Shown here: positions 1 to 8,203 of the stretch, in pieces
Layout: the number at the start of each line of letters is the position of its first letter
How positions within the stretch are numbered: position 1 is the stretch's first letter
Assembly: GCA_964403335.1 (NCBI GenBank)
Contig: CAYOFI010000007.1
Coordinates: 1 to 64,000, forward strand
Length of the DNA: 64,000 bases
From: CAZYAK01 sp964403335
GTDB taxonomy: Bacteria; Patescibacteriota; Gracilibacteria; Peribacterales; Peribacteraceae
Reading direction: 5' to 3'
Position numbers and translations under genes: made by a program
Notes under the pieces: generated by a model
Databases searched by the model: none
What the model was told of the DNA's origin: nothing
Seen by the model: only the letters and a program-made list of their open reading frames with translations

Positions 1-29
1 ACACAGAACAACGACAAACAGCCTACATT

Positions 30-77
30 CCCCTCTTCCCCGCAGGGAGAGGGGGGTAGGGGGTGAGGCAGCTTGAG
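30..77. repeat. G/C-run palindromic repeat (CCCTCTTCC/GGGAGAGGGG type)
   Basis: A C-rich run is followed by its G-rich complement (CCCCTCTTCCCC, then GGGAGAGGGG and GTAGGGGGTGAGG). The same style of repeat recurs near 28265-28300, 30006-30095 and 51605-51738. The remainder of bases 1-178 shows no convincing gene. Confidence 0.6.
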
Positions 78-178
78 CAAATAATCTATACATTCGGACA
101 TCCCACCACGCTTGATACGTCTCAGGCAATGGCCTTTCCGGCACTTTTTCCCTAAAATAACTTGATCTTGGTAGACAG

Positions 179-205
179 CTGGCACTCGAATTACTAGAGT
201 GCCAA
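179..205 (+). promoter_or_regulatory. CIRCE operator upstream of clpC
   Basis: The arms CTGGCACTC and GAGTGCCAA are separated by exactly 9 nt and match the CIRCE layout (TTAGCACTC-N9-GAGTGCTAA) bound by HrcA; 8 of 9 arm positions pair. It lies 38 nt before the clpC start. A weak promoter, TTGGTA-N17-TTACTA (168-196), overlaps it, so bound HrcA would block transcription. HrcA itself is not in the window. Confidence 0.85.
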
Positions 206-242
206 TTGATCACTCGGATCACGCTTCATTCTCCACACTCGT

Positions 243-2894
243 ATGCACCCGTTCGACCGTTTCACCCCCAACGCCAAGCTTGCCCTGCAGATCGCGGAGC
301 AGGAGGCGAAGACCATGAAGAGCGCCTACATCGGCACCGAGCACTTGCTGCTTGGACTCTTGAGCATCCCCAAATCTTTGGGATTCTCCATCTTCACGGG
401 CGCGGGCGTCACGCAGGAGAACGTGCGCATCTTGCTCAAGGCGATGACGAGCAGCAGCATTGAAGGCCAGCACGTGAAGCACGGGCTTTCCACCTTCTTG
501 CACACGGTGATCGAACAGAGCGTGGTGACCGCGCACAAATTCCGCCACGCCAACGTGGGCACGGAACATTTGCTGCACTCCCTCGTCTCCACCGGAAAGA
601 ACGCCGCCACTCTCCTGCTGGAAAACATGCAGGTCGATCCGGAGGATCTGAAGGCGCGCGTGGAAGAGATGTTCGGACAGATCAGTCAATTCAAGCAGCA
701 GAACCGCAACTTGGAACAGTCCCTCGAAGCATTCTTCAACGGACTCCAAGGCGTGATTGTGGGCATGCAGCCGGGCGCCGTGGGCGGACCGGCCGGTGCG
801 GGCCACAGCCATGCCGGCGGTGACGCCGGTGCCGACGGCAAGCGCCGCAAGAGCGACAGCAAGAGCAAGACGCCGGTGCTGGATTACTTCACGGACGATC
901 TTGTCGCGAAGGCCAAGGAGAAAAAATTGGACCCGATCATCGGACGCGACGAAGAGATCGAGCGCGTGGTGCGCATCTTGAACCGCAAGACCAAGAACAA
1001 TCCCGTTCTCATCGGTGAGCCGGGCGTGGGAAAGACGGCGATTGTCGAAGGACTCGCCCAGCGCATCGCGCAGGGCACGGTTCCTCCGGCACTCCTGAAC
1101 AAGCGTCTCTTGGTCCTCAACATGGGCTCCCTCGTCGCCGGGACCAAATACCGCGGCGAATTCGAGCAGCGCTTCGATGACATCATCAAGGAGGCGCAGA
1201 AGAGCGAGAACCAAATCATTCTGTTTATCGATGAAATCCACACCGTGGTCGGCGCCGGAGCCGCAGAGGGTTCGCTGGACGCCGCCAATATTCTCAAGCC
1301 CGCGCTCAGCCGCGGCGCCTTGCGCGTCATCGGTGCGACGACCTTGGATGAATTCCGCACGGTCGAGAAAGACCGCGCCCTGGAACGCCGCTTCCAAAGC
1401 GTGATGGTGGACGAACCGAACGTGGAAGACGCCATTCAGATTTTGATGGGCGTCAAAGAAAGCTTCGAACAGTTCCATCACCTGGCCATCACGGACGAAG
1501 CCATCGACGCCGCCGTGCGCTTGAGCAAGCGCTACATCACCGAGCGGTACCTGCCGGACAAAGCCATCGACGTGCTGGATGAAGCGGCAGCCGGCAAGAG
1601 TTTGCAACACAGCATCGCCGCGCCGGAGATCAAAAAGCTGGAAGAGAAACTGGAGCAGTCGCTCCAGAAGCAGCAGCTGGCCGTGCGCGAACAGAAGTAT
1701 CATCAGGCCCTGCGCATGAAGCAGGAGCAGCAAGAGCTGAAAGAGAAGCTCGACCAGCTCCGCAAAGAGCAAGACGGCGACCGCCGCACGCCGATCCAGA
1801 TCACGGAAGACGACATTGCCCAGGTGATCGGCCGCATGACGGGTATCCCGGTCACGAAATTGATGAAGTCCGAAGCCAAGCGCCTTACGAACATGGAGTT
1901 GGTGCTGCGCAAATCCATCATCGGCCAGGACGACGCCATCAAAAAGGTCGCCCGCGCCATCCGCCGCTCACGCGTCGGCATCTCCGATGTCCGCCGCCCC
2001 ATCGGCTCGTTCCTGTTCTTGGGACCGACGGGAGTGGGAAAGACCGAATTGGTCCGCACGATCGCCCGGGAAGTCTTCAGCCGCGAGGATTCGTTGATCA
2101 AGATCGACATGTCCGAGTTCATGGAGCGCCACAACGTCAGCCGCTTGGTCGGCGCGACCGCGGGGTACGTCGGTTACGAAGAAGGCGGCCAGCTGACGGA
2201 ACAAGTGCGCCGCAAGCCCTACTCCGTCGTGTTGTTCGATGAGATCGAGAAAGCGCACCCCGAATTCTTCAATATCCTCCTGCAGATTTTGGAAGACGGC
2301 CGTCTGACGGACGCCTCCGGCAAACAGGTCGACTTCACGAACACGATCATCGTGATGACATCCAACATCGGCGCCGACAAGCTGACGAAGCAGGCGGGCA
2401 GAATCGGTTTCAAACTGGAAGAGGAAGCCAAAGCCGAGGAAGCCGCGTACGAAGAGAAGTGCAAGGAAGTGATTGCGGAGCTGAAGGAACACTTGCGTCC
2501 GGAATTCCTCAACCGCATCGATCACACCATCGTCTTCAATGCGCTGAACCAACAGCACATCCGCAAGATCGTGAAGATGCACGTGGACCACCTGGCCGAA
2601 CGCTTGCGCGAGCAGGGCTACGAACTGGACATCGATCCCAAGGTCATCAATGTGCTGGCTGAAGAGGGCTTTGATCCGGAATACGGCGCCCGACCCGTCC
2701 GCCGCGTCATCCAAGAACGCATCGAAGCGGAAATCGCCGAGCATATCCTCAAAGGCATCTTCCACGAGGGCGACACCATCAAAGTGATCAAAACCGGCAA
2801 GGACCAATTGGAATTCCTGCCCGGTGACGCCCGCTCCCCTGTCGCACAAGTCGAAGAACAGGAGGAAGTGGCTGTGCAGGGTCAGGAGGCATAA
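243..2894 (+). CDS. clpC: ATP-dependent Clp protease ATP-binding subunit ClpC
   Basis: AAA+ unfoldase that feeds proteins to ClpP in the cytoplasm. The 883-aa protein has two N-terminal Clp repeats (about residues 1-150), a Gly/His-rich linker (about 175-205), a first AAA+ domain with Walker A GEPGVGKTA (about 258) and Walker B LFIDEIHT, a short middle domain of ClpC rather than ClpB length, and a second AAA+ domain with GPTGVGKTE (about 593). An IGF tripeptide near residue 721 sits where ClpP-docking loops occur, so ClpP is the expected partner. The CIRCE element upstream implies heat-shock control by HrcA. A long hairpin begins a few bases after the stop. No ClpP gene is in the window. Confidence 0.96.
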   Translation: MHPFDRFTPNAKLALQIAEQEAKTMKSAYIGTEHLLLGLLSIPKSLGFSIFTGAGVTQENVRILLKAMTSSSIEGQHVKHGLSTFLHTVIEQSVVTAHKFRHANVGTEHLLHSLVSTGKNAATLLLENMQVDPEDLKARVEEMFGQISQFKQQNRNLEQSLEAFFNGLQGVIVGMQPGAVGGPAGAGHSHAGGDAGADGKRRKSDSKSKTPVLDYFTDDLVAKAKEKKLDPIIGRDEEIERVVRILNRKTKNNPVLIGEPGVGKTAIVEGLAQRIAQGTVPPALLNKRLLVLNMGSLVAGTKYRGEFEQRFDDIIKEAQKSENQIILFIDEIHTVVGAGAAEGSLDAANILKPALSRGALRVIGATTLDEFRTVEKDRALERRFQSVMVDEPNVEDAIQILMGVKESFEQFHHLAITDEAIDAAVRLSKRYITERYLPDKAIDVLDEAAAGKSLQHSIAAPEIKKLEEKLEQSLQKQQLAVREQKYHQALRMKQEQQELKEKLDQLRKEQDGDRRTPIQITEDDIAQVIGRMTGIPVTKLMKSEAKRLTNMELVLRKSIIGQDDAIKKVARAIRRSRVGISDVRRPIGSFLFLGPTGVGKTELVRTIAREVFSREDSLIKIDMSEFMERHNVSRLVGATAGYVGYEEGGQLTEQVRRKPYSVVLFDEIEKAHPEFFNILLQILEDGRLTDASGKQVDFTNTIIVMTSNIGADKLTKQAGRIGFKLEEEAKAEEAAYEEKCKEVIAELKEHLRPEFLNRIDHTIVFNALNQQHIRKIVKMHVDHLAERLREQGYELDIDPKVINVLAEEGFDPEYGARPVRRVIQERIEAEIAEHILKGIFHEGDTIKVIKTGKDQLEFLPGDARSPVAQVEEQEEVAVQGQEA

Positions 2895-2897
2895 CGG

Positions 2898-2975
2898 GAG
2901 GAAACCGAAGAAAGAGACGAAACCGAAGAAACCGAGGAGTAAGCCCTCGGTTTCTTCGGTTTCTTCGGTTACCTC
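2898..2975. repeat. Stop-proximal long inverted repeat A
   Basis: The left arm is made of GAAACCGAAGAAA-like words and the right arm of CTCGGTTTCTTCGG-like words. It begins 3 nt after the clpC stop and has no clear U-tract. Same design as the elements at 5961, 7635, 50915 and 57247. Confidence 0.85.
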
Positions 2976-3018
2976 AGCCTCTACACATATTTGATACCTT
3001 CCGCCTATAGCCGTTTTC

Positions 3019-3027
3019 TGCTATAAT
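3019..3027 (+). promoter_or_regulatory. Extended -10 promoter for the PrgI-like gene
   Basis: TG-C-TATAAT is a perfect extended -10 element with no good -35. The start codon lies 26 nt downstream, leaving a short leader. Confidence 0.6.
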
Positions 3028-3053
3028 ACTTCGATACCTCTGAATCTCCCACT

Positions 3054-3674
3054 ATGGCTCTCCAGTCCGTCAAAATCCCGCAAAACGTCTACATCGAGGA
3101 CCACGTCGTGGGTCCGCTGACGCTCCGTCAGACCATCATCATCACGATCGGCGGCGGGTTCAGTTACATGATCTTCGCGATGCTCCAAAAAGCGTACGGA
3201 AACCCCGGACTGCCCCTCACGATCATCGCGTGGACGCCGTGTTTCATTTCCGTGATGTTTGCGCTCGTGAAAATCAATGATCTGTCGCTGCTGCGCATTG
3301 TGTTTCTGACGCTCGAACGCCTGAGCAAGGCTCCCACACGCACGTTCACGCCGCGCACGGGAATCTCCGTCAACATCCGCTTCTCGAACCCCAAGCCCGA
3401 AGTGAAGGCAGCCGTGGCGGCCGTACATCCGGAAGATCGCATTCAAGAATTGAGTTCGATTGTGGACCGGCCGATCGAGCGGTTGACTGCGGCCGTCGCG
3501 CCCGCCGCGGCATTGCCGACGGCGGAGAGTCCGTTTATCGACGACATGCATCCGCTTTCGGCTCCGCCAAAAGCGGAGAAACCAAATACCAAATCCCAGA
3601 TTCCAGGTTCAGACGATGAGACGCCACAAGGCGATCTTTCCATTTTCCGCGATATTTTCTCTCCCAAGCAATGA
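3054..3674 (+). CDS. PrgI family membrane protein
   Basis: A 206-aa protein. Residues 1-115 resemble the PrgI family linked to type IV secretion/conjugation loci: the start VKIPQNVYIEDHVVGPLTLRQ, then two transmembrane helices (about 26-45 and 52-70), then a basic segment. The C-terminal half is Pro/Ala-rich and probably disordered. The last codons (about 176-188) come from ACCAAATACCAAATCCCAG-like DNA resembling one arm of the inverted-repeat family seen at 30509 and 46906. It overlaps the next gene by ATGA, so the two are co-translated. PrgI-like proteins are common in CPR genomes, where their role is not established. Confidence 0.8.
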   Translation: MALQSVKIPQNVYIEDHVVGPLTLRQTIIITIGGGFSYMIFAMLQKAYGNPGLPLTIIAWTPCFISVMFALVKINDLSLLRIVFLTLERLSKAPTRTFTPRTGISVNIRFSNPKPEVKAAVAAVHPEDRIQELSSIVDRPIERLTAAVAPAAALPTAESPFIDDMHPLSAPPKAEKPNTKSQIPGSDDETPQGDLSIFRDIFSPKQ

Positions 3675-4387
3675 GCCCGGATACCCCCAAATCCACCGTC
3701 CGGCAGCGGAAGAAGACCACGCTCACCTCCACGCAGCGGTTCTTACCCATCGCGGAGATCCGCAACGACACCGTCCTCCTCAAAAACGGCGGCATCCGCG
3801 CGGTCCTGCAGGTGGAAGCATTGAACTTCAACCTCAAGAGCGAAACGGAACAGCAGGGCATCATCTCCGGATACGAAGGACTGGTGAACACGCTCGGCTT
3901 TCCGCTTCAGATTGTGGTGCGGTCCGCGAAGATGAACATCGACCCGTACCTGACGCATCTGCGCGACTTGGCGGGCAAGCAGGACAACGCGTTGCTGAAA
4001 GAACAGACCAATTCCTACGCCGAATTCATCGAGAAGCTCATCGACGTCGCCGACATCATGCAGAAGCGCTTCTTGGTGGTGGTGCCGCTGGATATGAGCG
4101 CACGCAAAAAGACGCTCTTGGAACAATTCTTCAGCTGGATTTCCCCCGACGATTCCCACGCCAAAGCGGCGGAGCGCTATCGCACGCTGGCCTCCGGCAG
4201 CAAGCTCCTCAAAGACCGCGTGAACCTGGTGCAAAGCGGCCTGGAGAATATCGGCCTGCAAAGCCACCGCCTGAATACGCAGGAATTGATCGAGCTGTAC
4301 TACCAGATCTACAACCCCAAAACGAGTCAGGAACAGAAGCTGCCGAAGGATGAGGCGCAGTTGAATGCGGCCAAAATGACGCTGTAA
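3671..4387 (+). CDS. TraC-like / VirB4 N-terminal-domain protein
   Basis: A 238-aa protein resembling the N-terminal non-ATPase part of TraC/VirB4-type secretion ATPases (RFLPIAEIRNDTVLLKNGGIRAVLQVEALNF). In this family that part is followed by, or placed next to, a large VirB4 ATPase. Here the protein ends without Walker motifs, and no ATPase gene follows. It overlaps the PrgI-like gene by 4 nt. Either this is a stand-alone TraC-like domain partner of PrgI whose ATPase is elsewhere, or a remnant. It is followed immediately by inverted repeat B. Confidence 0.72.
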   Translation: MSPDTPKSTVRQRKKTTLTSTQRFLPIAEIRNDTVLLKNGGIRAVLQVEALNFNLKSETEQQGIISGYEGLVNTLGFPLQIVVRSAKMNIDPYLTHLRDLAGKQDNALLKEQTNSYAEFIEKLIDVADIMQKRFLVVVPLDMSARKKTLLEQFFSWISPDDSHAKAAERYRTLASGSKLLKDRVNLVQSGLENIGLQSHRLNTQELIELYYQIYNPKTSQEQKLPKDEAQLNAAKMTL

Positions 4388-4484
4388 AATTGAAAATGAA
4401 GAATTGAGAATGGAAAATGATGGAAGCTCCTCAGCTATCTGAATTTCTGCAGAATTTTCAATTTTCCATTCTCAATTTTCAATT
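4388..4484. repeat. Stop-proximal long inverted repeat B (GAATTGAAAATG family)
   Basis: The left arm AATTGAAAATGAAGAATTG... and the right arm ...CCATTCTCAATTTTCAATT flank a central GAAGCTCCTCAGCTATCTG-type segment. It starts directly after the stop codon. Two relatives with similar arms and related centres are at 34689-34785 and 49100-49196. Confidence 0.88.
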
Positions 4485-4495
4485 ATTTAGCCCTT

Positions 4496-4523
4496 TTGAC
4501 ATCTCCTAGCCGTAATGTACAAT
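4496..4523 (+). promoter_or_regulatory. Strong sigma-70-type promoter of rpsA
   Basis: TTGACA (4496-4501), a 16-nt spacer and TACAAT (4518-4523). The predicted leader is about 70 nt, pyrimidine-rich, with a small CTCGTGCGAG hairpin and no clear Shine-Dalgarno, which is not unusual for S1 mRNAs. Confidence 0.75.
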
Positions 4524-4598
4524 CTCCTCGACCTCCTACTGCTCGTGCGAGAGTAGCGAGTTCCCCCTTACTTTTTCCCCTCGCACCCCAGTTTTTGT

Positions 4599-5960
4599 AT
4601 GGCAAAGCCCCGCAAAAGTCAGATGACCGCGTCCTCCTCCGTGATGGATGCCCTCATGCAGGATTCCCCCGAAGTGCTCCGCGTCAAACCCGGAGAGCTG
4701 GTGGAAGGCACTGTCGTCTTTAAAGGAAAGAACAAACTCCTCTTGGATATCAACGGCGTGGCCACGGGTATCGTCTCCGGCCGCGAACTTCGCGATTCGT
4801 TCAACACATTCAAAGATCTCCAATCCGGCGAGGCCGTCTCGGCGCTTGTGCTGGAAGAAGAGAACGACGAAGGCATGATCGTCTTGTCCCTCCGCATGGC
4901 CTCCCAACAAAAGGCCTGGGACCGCTTCCACCGCATGGTGGAGGGCGATGCCACAATGAAATTCACGGCTCAGGAAGCCAACAAGGGCGGGCTGCTCGCC
5001 AACATCGACGGCATCCGCACCTTCTTGCCGGTCTCCCAGTTGGCTCCGGTCAACTACCCGCGCGTCAACAACGCCGACACCGTCGAAATCATCTCCCGTT
5101 TGCAGCGTTTCATCGGCCACACGTTCACGGTGAAAATCATCACCATGGACGAAGATGCCGGAAAGATCGTCGTCTCCGAGCGCGAAGCCATGGCCGAAGA
5201 GCGCGCCAAGGCCTTGGAACACCTCAAAGTCGGCGATGAGAAAGAAGGCATGGTCAGCGGCCTCGTCAAATTCGGACTCTTCGTCGCATTCGACGGCCTG
5301 GAAGGACTGGTCCACATCTCCGAGATCGCGTGGGGCCATGTCAAAAACCCGTCCGAGTACGCGGAGGTTGGCGACAAAGTGAAGGTGAAAGTCATCGGTG
5401 TGGATGGCGAGAAGCTGTCCCTCTCCATCAAACAGATGACGAAAGACCCGTGGGAGGAGATTGCCGAGCGCTACCCCGTAGGCAAGAAGGTCCAGGGAAC
5501 GGTCGTGCGCTTCGCCGACTACGGCGCCTTCCTCAAGTTGGAGAAAGACATCAACGGTCTGGTCCACTTGAGCGAATTGGCCCACCACAAAGTGACGGAC
5601 GCCTCCGAGGTCCTTACGATCGGCCAGAAGATCGACGCGCAGGTCATCAACATCGACGTCGACGAACGCCGCATCGGCCTCTCCATCAAAGCCCTCAAGC
5701 CCATCGACAAAGAGACGATGGAACGCCTGAAGCGCGAGCGCGAGGAAGAGGAAGCGGCGGCGAAGAAGGTGGCAGAAGGTACAGACGGGACAGAGGCGAC
5801 AGAGGAGGATCCCACAGCACCTACAACGGGCTTTGTGGCCAGCAAGACGGGCAAGAAGTACTACGCCGCCGACACGGCCGCCGCCAAGAAGATCAAAGCG
5901 GAGAACCGCGTGCACTTTGCCACGGAAGATGAGGCGAAGGCGGGTGGGTATGAAGCGTAA
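4599..5960 (+). CDS. rpsA: 30S ribosomal protein S1
   Basis: A 453-aa RNA-binding protein with four S1 OB-fold repeats starting near residues 30, 112, 212 and 295; the last two contain the typical VSGLVKFGLFVAF and GTVVRFADYGAFLKL strands. S1 promotes mRNA binding to the 30S subunit. Four domains is shorter than the six of E. coli S1 and close to the forms in other phyla. After an acidic Lys/Glu helix the protein ends in a 40-residue module (TGKKYYAADTAAAKKIKAEN onward) resembling small Ada-type metal-binding tails but without their cysteines. Start chosen at the ATG after the strong promoter. Inverted repeat C follows directly. Confidence 0.92.
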   Translation: MAKPRKSQMTASSSVMDALMQDSPEVLRVKPGELVEGTVVFKGKNKLLLDINGVATGIVSGRELRDSFNTFKDLQSGEAVSALVLEEENDEGMIVLSLRMASQQKAWDRFHRMVEGDATMKFTAQEANKGGLLANIDGIRTFLPVSQLAPVNYPRVNNADTVEIISRLQRFIGHTFTVKIITMDEDAGKIVVSEREAMAEERAKALEHLKVGDEKEGMVSGLVKFGLFVAFDGLEGLVHISEIAWGHVKNPSEYAEVGDKVKVKVIGVDGEKLSLSIKQMTKDPWEEIAERYPVGKKVQGTVVRFADYGAFLKLEKDINGLVHLSELAHHKVTDASEVLTIGQKIDAQVINIDVDERRIGLSIKALKPIDKETMERLKREREEEEAAAKKVAEGTDGTEATEEDPTAPTTGFVASKTGKKYYAADTAAAKKIKAENRVHFATEDEAKAGGYEA

Positions 5961-6046
5961 GAAAGGAGATCGAAGAGATCAAGGGCGTCAAAGAGATCAA
6001 AGAAGTACGAAGCACAGAGTGCTTCTGCTTCTTTGATCTCCTCTTC
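5961..6046. repeat. Stop-proximal long inverted repeat C (GAGATC family)
   Basis: The left arm consists of GAGATCGAAGAGATCAAGG words and the right arm ends CTTTGATCTCCTC. It begins at the base after the rpsA stop. It shares the segment AAGGGCGTCAA with element L at 50915-51006, so the two are related copies. Confidence 0.85.
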
Positions 6047-6082
6047 CTAGCGCCAAAAACTCCCACCCGCTACCGTACTCCC

Positions 6083-6721
6083 ATGACCCCCACCGCCATC
6101 ATCTTCGACTTCGACGGCGTCCTCGTGGACAGCGAACGCTACTGGGACGACATCGATCGGACGTTCTTCCGGGAATTGATTCCGACGTGGACCGTCAATG
6201 ACGGAGATAAACTAAGCGGACTTGGAGCGAAAGCTGCGCATGCGTTGCTGACACGCGAGTATGGCCTCACGATCGGATTCGAGGAGTACTACGCACGATT
6301 GGATGCAGCGGTGCAGAAGACGATCTACGGTGAACGGACGCAACTGGTGCCGGGTGTCGTGGAATTCCTGAACTTGCTGCAAGAACGCAACATTCCCATC
6401 GCCATCGCGTCATCATCGCACCGCCATTGGCTGGAACCGACGCTCAAACGGCTCGGTATCCTCGATCGCTTCCCGGTCATCTGCACCTGCGACGACGTGG
6501 ATGATCGCACCAAGCCGGATCCGGAAGTTTATCTGCTCGCAGCCAAAAAACTCGGCGTCGACCTTGTGGGATCGATGGCGATTGAAGATTCCTGGAACGG
6601 CATCCGCGCGGCAAAAGCCGCGGGGATGACATGCGTCGCGCTGCTGACGGATATGAATGTGCACCAAGATTTATCAGAGGCGGACAGCGTGGTGCGGTCG
6701 TTCGCGGAGATTGTTTTATAG
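6083..6721 (+). CDS. HAD family hydrolase (beta-phosphoglucomutase/phosphatase-like)
   Basis: A 212-aa HAD subfamily IA protein. Motif I is FDFDGVLVDSE with the nucleophile Asp and acid/base Asp near residue 10; motif II is the Ser in AIASSS; motif III is the Lys in TKPDPEVYL; motif IV is the Asp of AIEDSWNG. A helical cap lies at about 18-85. It is probably a sugar-phosphate phosphatase or phosphomutase; the substrate cannot be told from sequence. A TACCGT -10 box ends 6 nt before the ATG, suggesting a leaderless mRNA. The gene converges on the HIT gene with a 6-bp overlap. Confidence 0.88.
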   Translation: MTPTAIIFDFDGVLVDSERYWDDIDRTFFRELIPTWTVNDGDKLSGLGAKAAHALLTREYGLTIGFEEYYARLDAAVQKTIYGERTQLVPGVVEFLNLLQERNIPIAIASSSHRHWLEPTLKRLGILDRFPVICTCDDVDDRTKPDPEVYLLAAKKLGVDLVGSMAIEDSWNGIRAAKAAGMTCVALLTDMNVHQDLSEADSVVRSFAEIVL

Positions 6722-7039
6722 GGCCTGCTCACTCAAAAAATGCAGATGCAAATACGGCACTTCCTGGCCGCCTTCTTTCCCCACATGAAACGTTAATTTG
6801 TAGCCCCGGATCCCCTTCTCTGCCGCGAATTTCTGGGCTTTGAGAATCAGCATACCCGGTACATGCGCCGTCTCCGGAGTCACGGCGGCGATCGATTCGA
6901 TGAAGTGCTTGGGGATGAAGAGCAGGTGCGTGGCGGCCTTGGGATGGATGTCTTTGAAGGCCAAACATTCGTCGTCTTCGTAGACGACCGATGCCGGGAT
7001 TTCTTTGGCGAGAATCTTGTGGAAGACCGTTTGAGACAT
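6716..7039 (-). CDS. HIT family (Hint-like) nucleotide-binding protein
   Basis: A 107-aa HIT protein that would bind or hydrolyse nucleoside phosphoramidates and related nucleotides. It has the N-terminal FHKILAKEIPASVVYEDDECLAFKDI block. The C-terminal motif reads VPYLHLHFL where the family has H-x-H-x-H: the first His is Tyr (codon TAT, one transition from CAT), while the middle His, the nucleophile in Hint proteins, remains. It stops shortly after the motif and lacks the usual GGR tail. Start placed at the ATG (7039) 6 nt after a TACACT -10 box; an earlier in-frame ATG at 7057 would lie upstream of that promoter. Confidence 0.88.
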   Translation of the reverse strand: MSQTVFHKILAKEIPASVVYEDDECLAFKDIHPKAATHLLFIPKHFIESIAAVTPETAHVPGMLILKAQKFAAEKGIRGYKLTFHVGKEGGQEVPYLHLHFLSEQAL

Positions 7040-7089
7040 GCGGGGAGTGTATGTCAAAAGTCTTCAAATCGCCAATCCTAGCCTCTATA

Positions 7090-7118
7090 TTGACTTATAG
7101 GCCAAAATGAGCGATAAT
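7090..7118 (+). promoter_or_regulatory. Promoter of the 166-aa hypothetical gene
   Basis: TTGACT-N17-GATAAT, followed by the Shine-Dalgarno-like GGAGAGGA and ATG at 7130. This is one of the leadered, SD-bearing units. Confidence 0.65.
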
Positions 7119-7129
7119 GGAGAGGAAAC

Positions 7130-7630
7130 ATGGCTTTGAACCAATCACCAGATACAGGCCTGGTCGCGACCCGTTCGGTGGAGACGAACAAGCTCATCGT
7201 GCGTCAGCCGGCCAAGCTGGCGGAATTGAGTAAGCTGCTGGAAACGTTCGACAACCTGAATGCCCGCGTGGGTGAGCGGACGGGCGGCCCTGCCCAGGAT
7301 TGGAGTTCCGGCGGTGGCGGCGGGCAGGCCGGTGCGGGCCAGGGCGATGATGGCGTGTCCCCGCGCGATAAGGCGATCGCGGCGATTCCCTCCCCGATGA
7401 TCGTGAAGGAGCGTTTGGAAAAGCACATTGAAAAAGAAATCCAGAAACTGGAGCGTGAGGCGCAGGCGGCTGCTACTTCACACAAGCCCGGCGCGGCGTT
7501 CAAGCTGAACGAGATTTACGCCAAAATCCGGAAGATGAATTCCCTGCTTGCACACATCTTGGAAGCCGCCGAGGATTTGCTGAAGAGACTGTTTATCCGG
7601 GTGTTTATTGATAAGCAGCCGATTCTTTGA
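7130..7630 (+). CDS. Conserved-looking hypothetical protein with Gly-rich linker
   Basis: A 166-aa soluble protein that I do not recognise. Residues 1-50 form a helical segment (LAELSKLLETFDNLNARVGE); a flexible run rich in Gly, Ala and Gln (about 58-75) follows; then a Lys/Glu-rich helical region (about 95-150) ends in a hydrophobic tail. The strong promoter and the Shine-Dalgarno GGAGAGGA 4-5 nt before the ATG support it as a real, leadered gene. There are no catalytic motifs. The layout suggests a scaffold or adaptor, but this is only an impression. Confidence 0.7.
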   Translation: MALNQSPDTGLVATRSVETNKLIVRQPAKLAELSKLLETFDNLNARVGERTGGPAQDWSSGGGGGQAGAGQGDDGVSPRDKAIAAIPSPMIVKERLEKHIEKEIQKLEREAQAAATSHKPGAAFKLNEIYAKIRKMNSLLAHILEAAEDLLKRLFIRVFIDKQPIL

Positions 7631-7634
7631 GCAG

Positions 7635-7759
7635 AAATTACACCGAAGAAACAAGAAACAGTGAAGAAGCAAATGACAATCATTAAATGTTCAAACTTTG
7701 GTAATTCGAAAATTGATCAATTGGAGACTTTTTTGCTTCTTGTTTCTTCGGTGCAATTT
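7635..7759. repeat. Stop-proximal long inverted repeat D
   Basis: The left arm is AAATTACACCGAAGAAACAAG... and the right arm ...TTGTTTCTTCGGTGCAATTT, with an AT-rich loop of about 55 nt. It starts a few bases after the stop of the 166-aa gene and lies between convergent genes. Confidence 0.85.
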
Positions 7760-7774
7760 GCGCGCATCAAACCT

Positions 7775-8080
7775 TCACTCGTCCATCTCCTCATCCTCCC
7801 CCACATCCACATGGTGGTGATTCTTTTTGCGCTGGTGCTCGCGTCGCTTGTGCTCAAAGAACTCCACCACCCATTGAATGCCTTGGTCGGCGATGCTGAG
7901 CGGCTTCATGAGCACTGTTTCCACTTGTGAGGTCATATCTTCAAACCTGCGGACGATCTTGCGGAGATCCACCATTATGAACAGCACGTGGTACAACACG
8001 ATCATCACCATCACGGCAACGATGGCGTAGAGGACGCCGATGATCACGCCCAGATCGATGGTGACTCCGGATAACGGCAT
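7775..8080 (-). CDS. Small single-pass membrane protein
   Basis: A 101-aa protein with one N-terminal transmembrane helix (about residues 9-35, VIIGVLYAIVAVMVMIVLYHVLF), a cytoplasmic amphipathic helix (about 40-80) and a charged tail with HHH and an acidic end. It is not assigned to a named family. A TAGGGT -10-like box ends 9 nt before the ATG, consistent with leaderless expression. It could anchor or bridge a complex; no function is claimed. Confidence 0.65.
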   Translation of the reverse strand: MPLSGVTIDLGVIIGVLYAIVAVMVMIVLYHVLFIMVDLRKIVRRFEDMTSQVETVLMKPLSIADQGIQWVVEFFEHKRREHQRKKNHHHVDVGEDEEMDE

Positions 8081-8203
8081 AAGGCTTCTACCCTAGATGA
8101 CGGACATGCGAACGTATACTGTGCGAGGGACAATTTCATGGTGATACGGCTTCGCCATGAAAATTCAGGAAAGCGAGTAGACGTATTTATTCATCAGAGA
8201 TTT

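Noticed and set aside
219..1772. Long minus-strand open frame opposite clpC (517 codons), and similar long antisense frames opposite rpsA (4536-5915), the GH15 gene (47895-48920) and pepD (39349-40740)
   Set aside because: Low-complexity Leu/Asp/His-rich translations with no family resemblance, covering genes with clear motifs. They reflect GC-rich codon use in the real genes.
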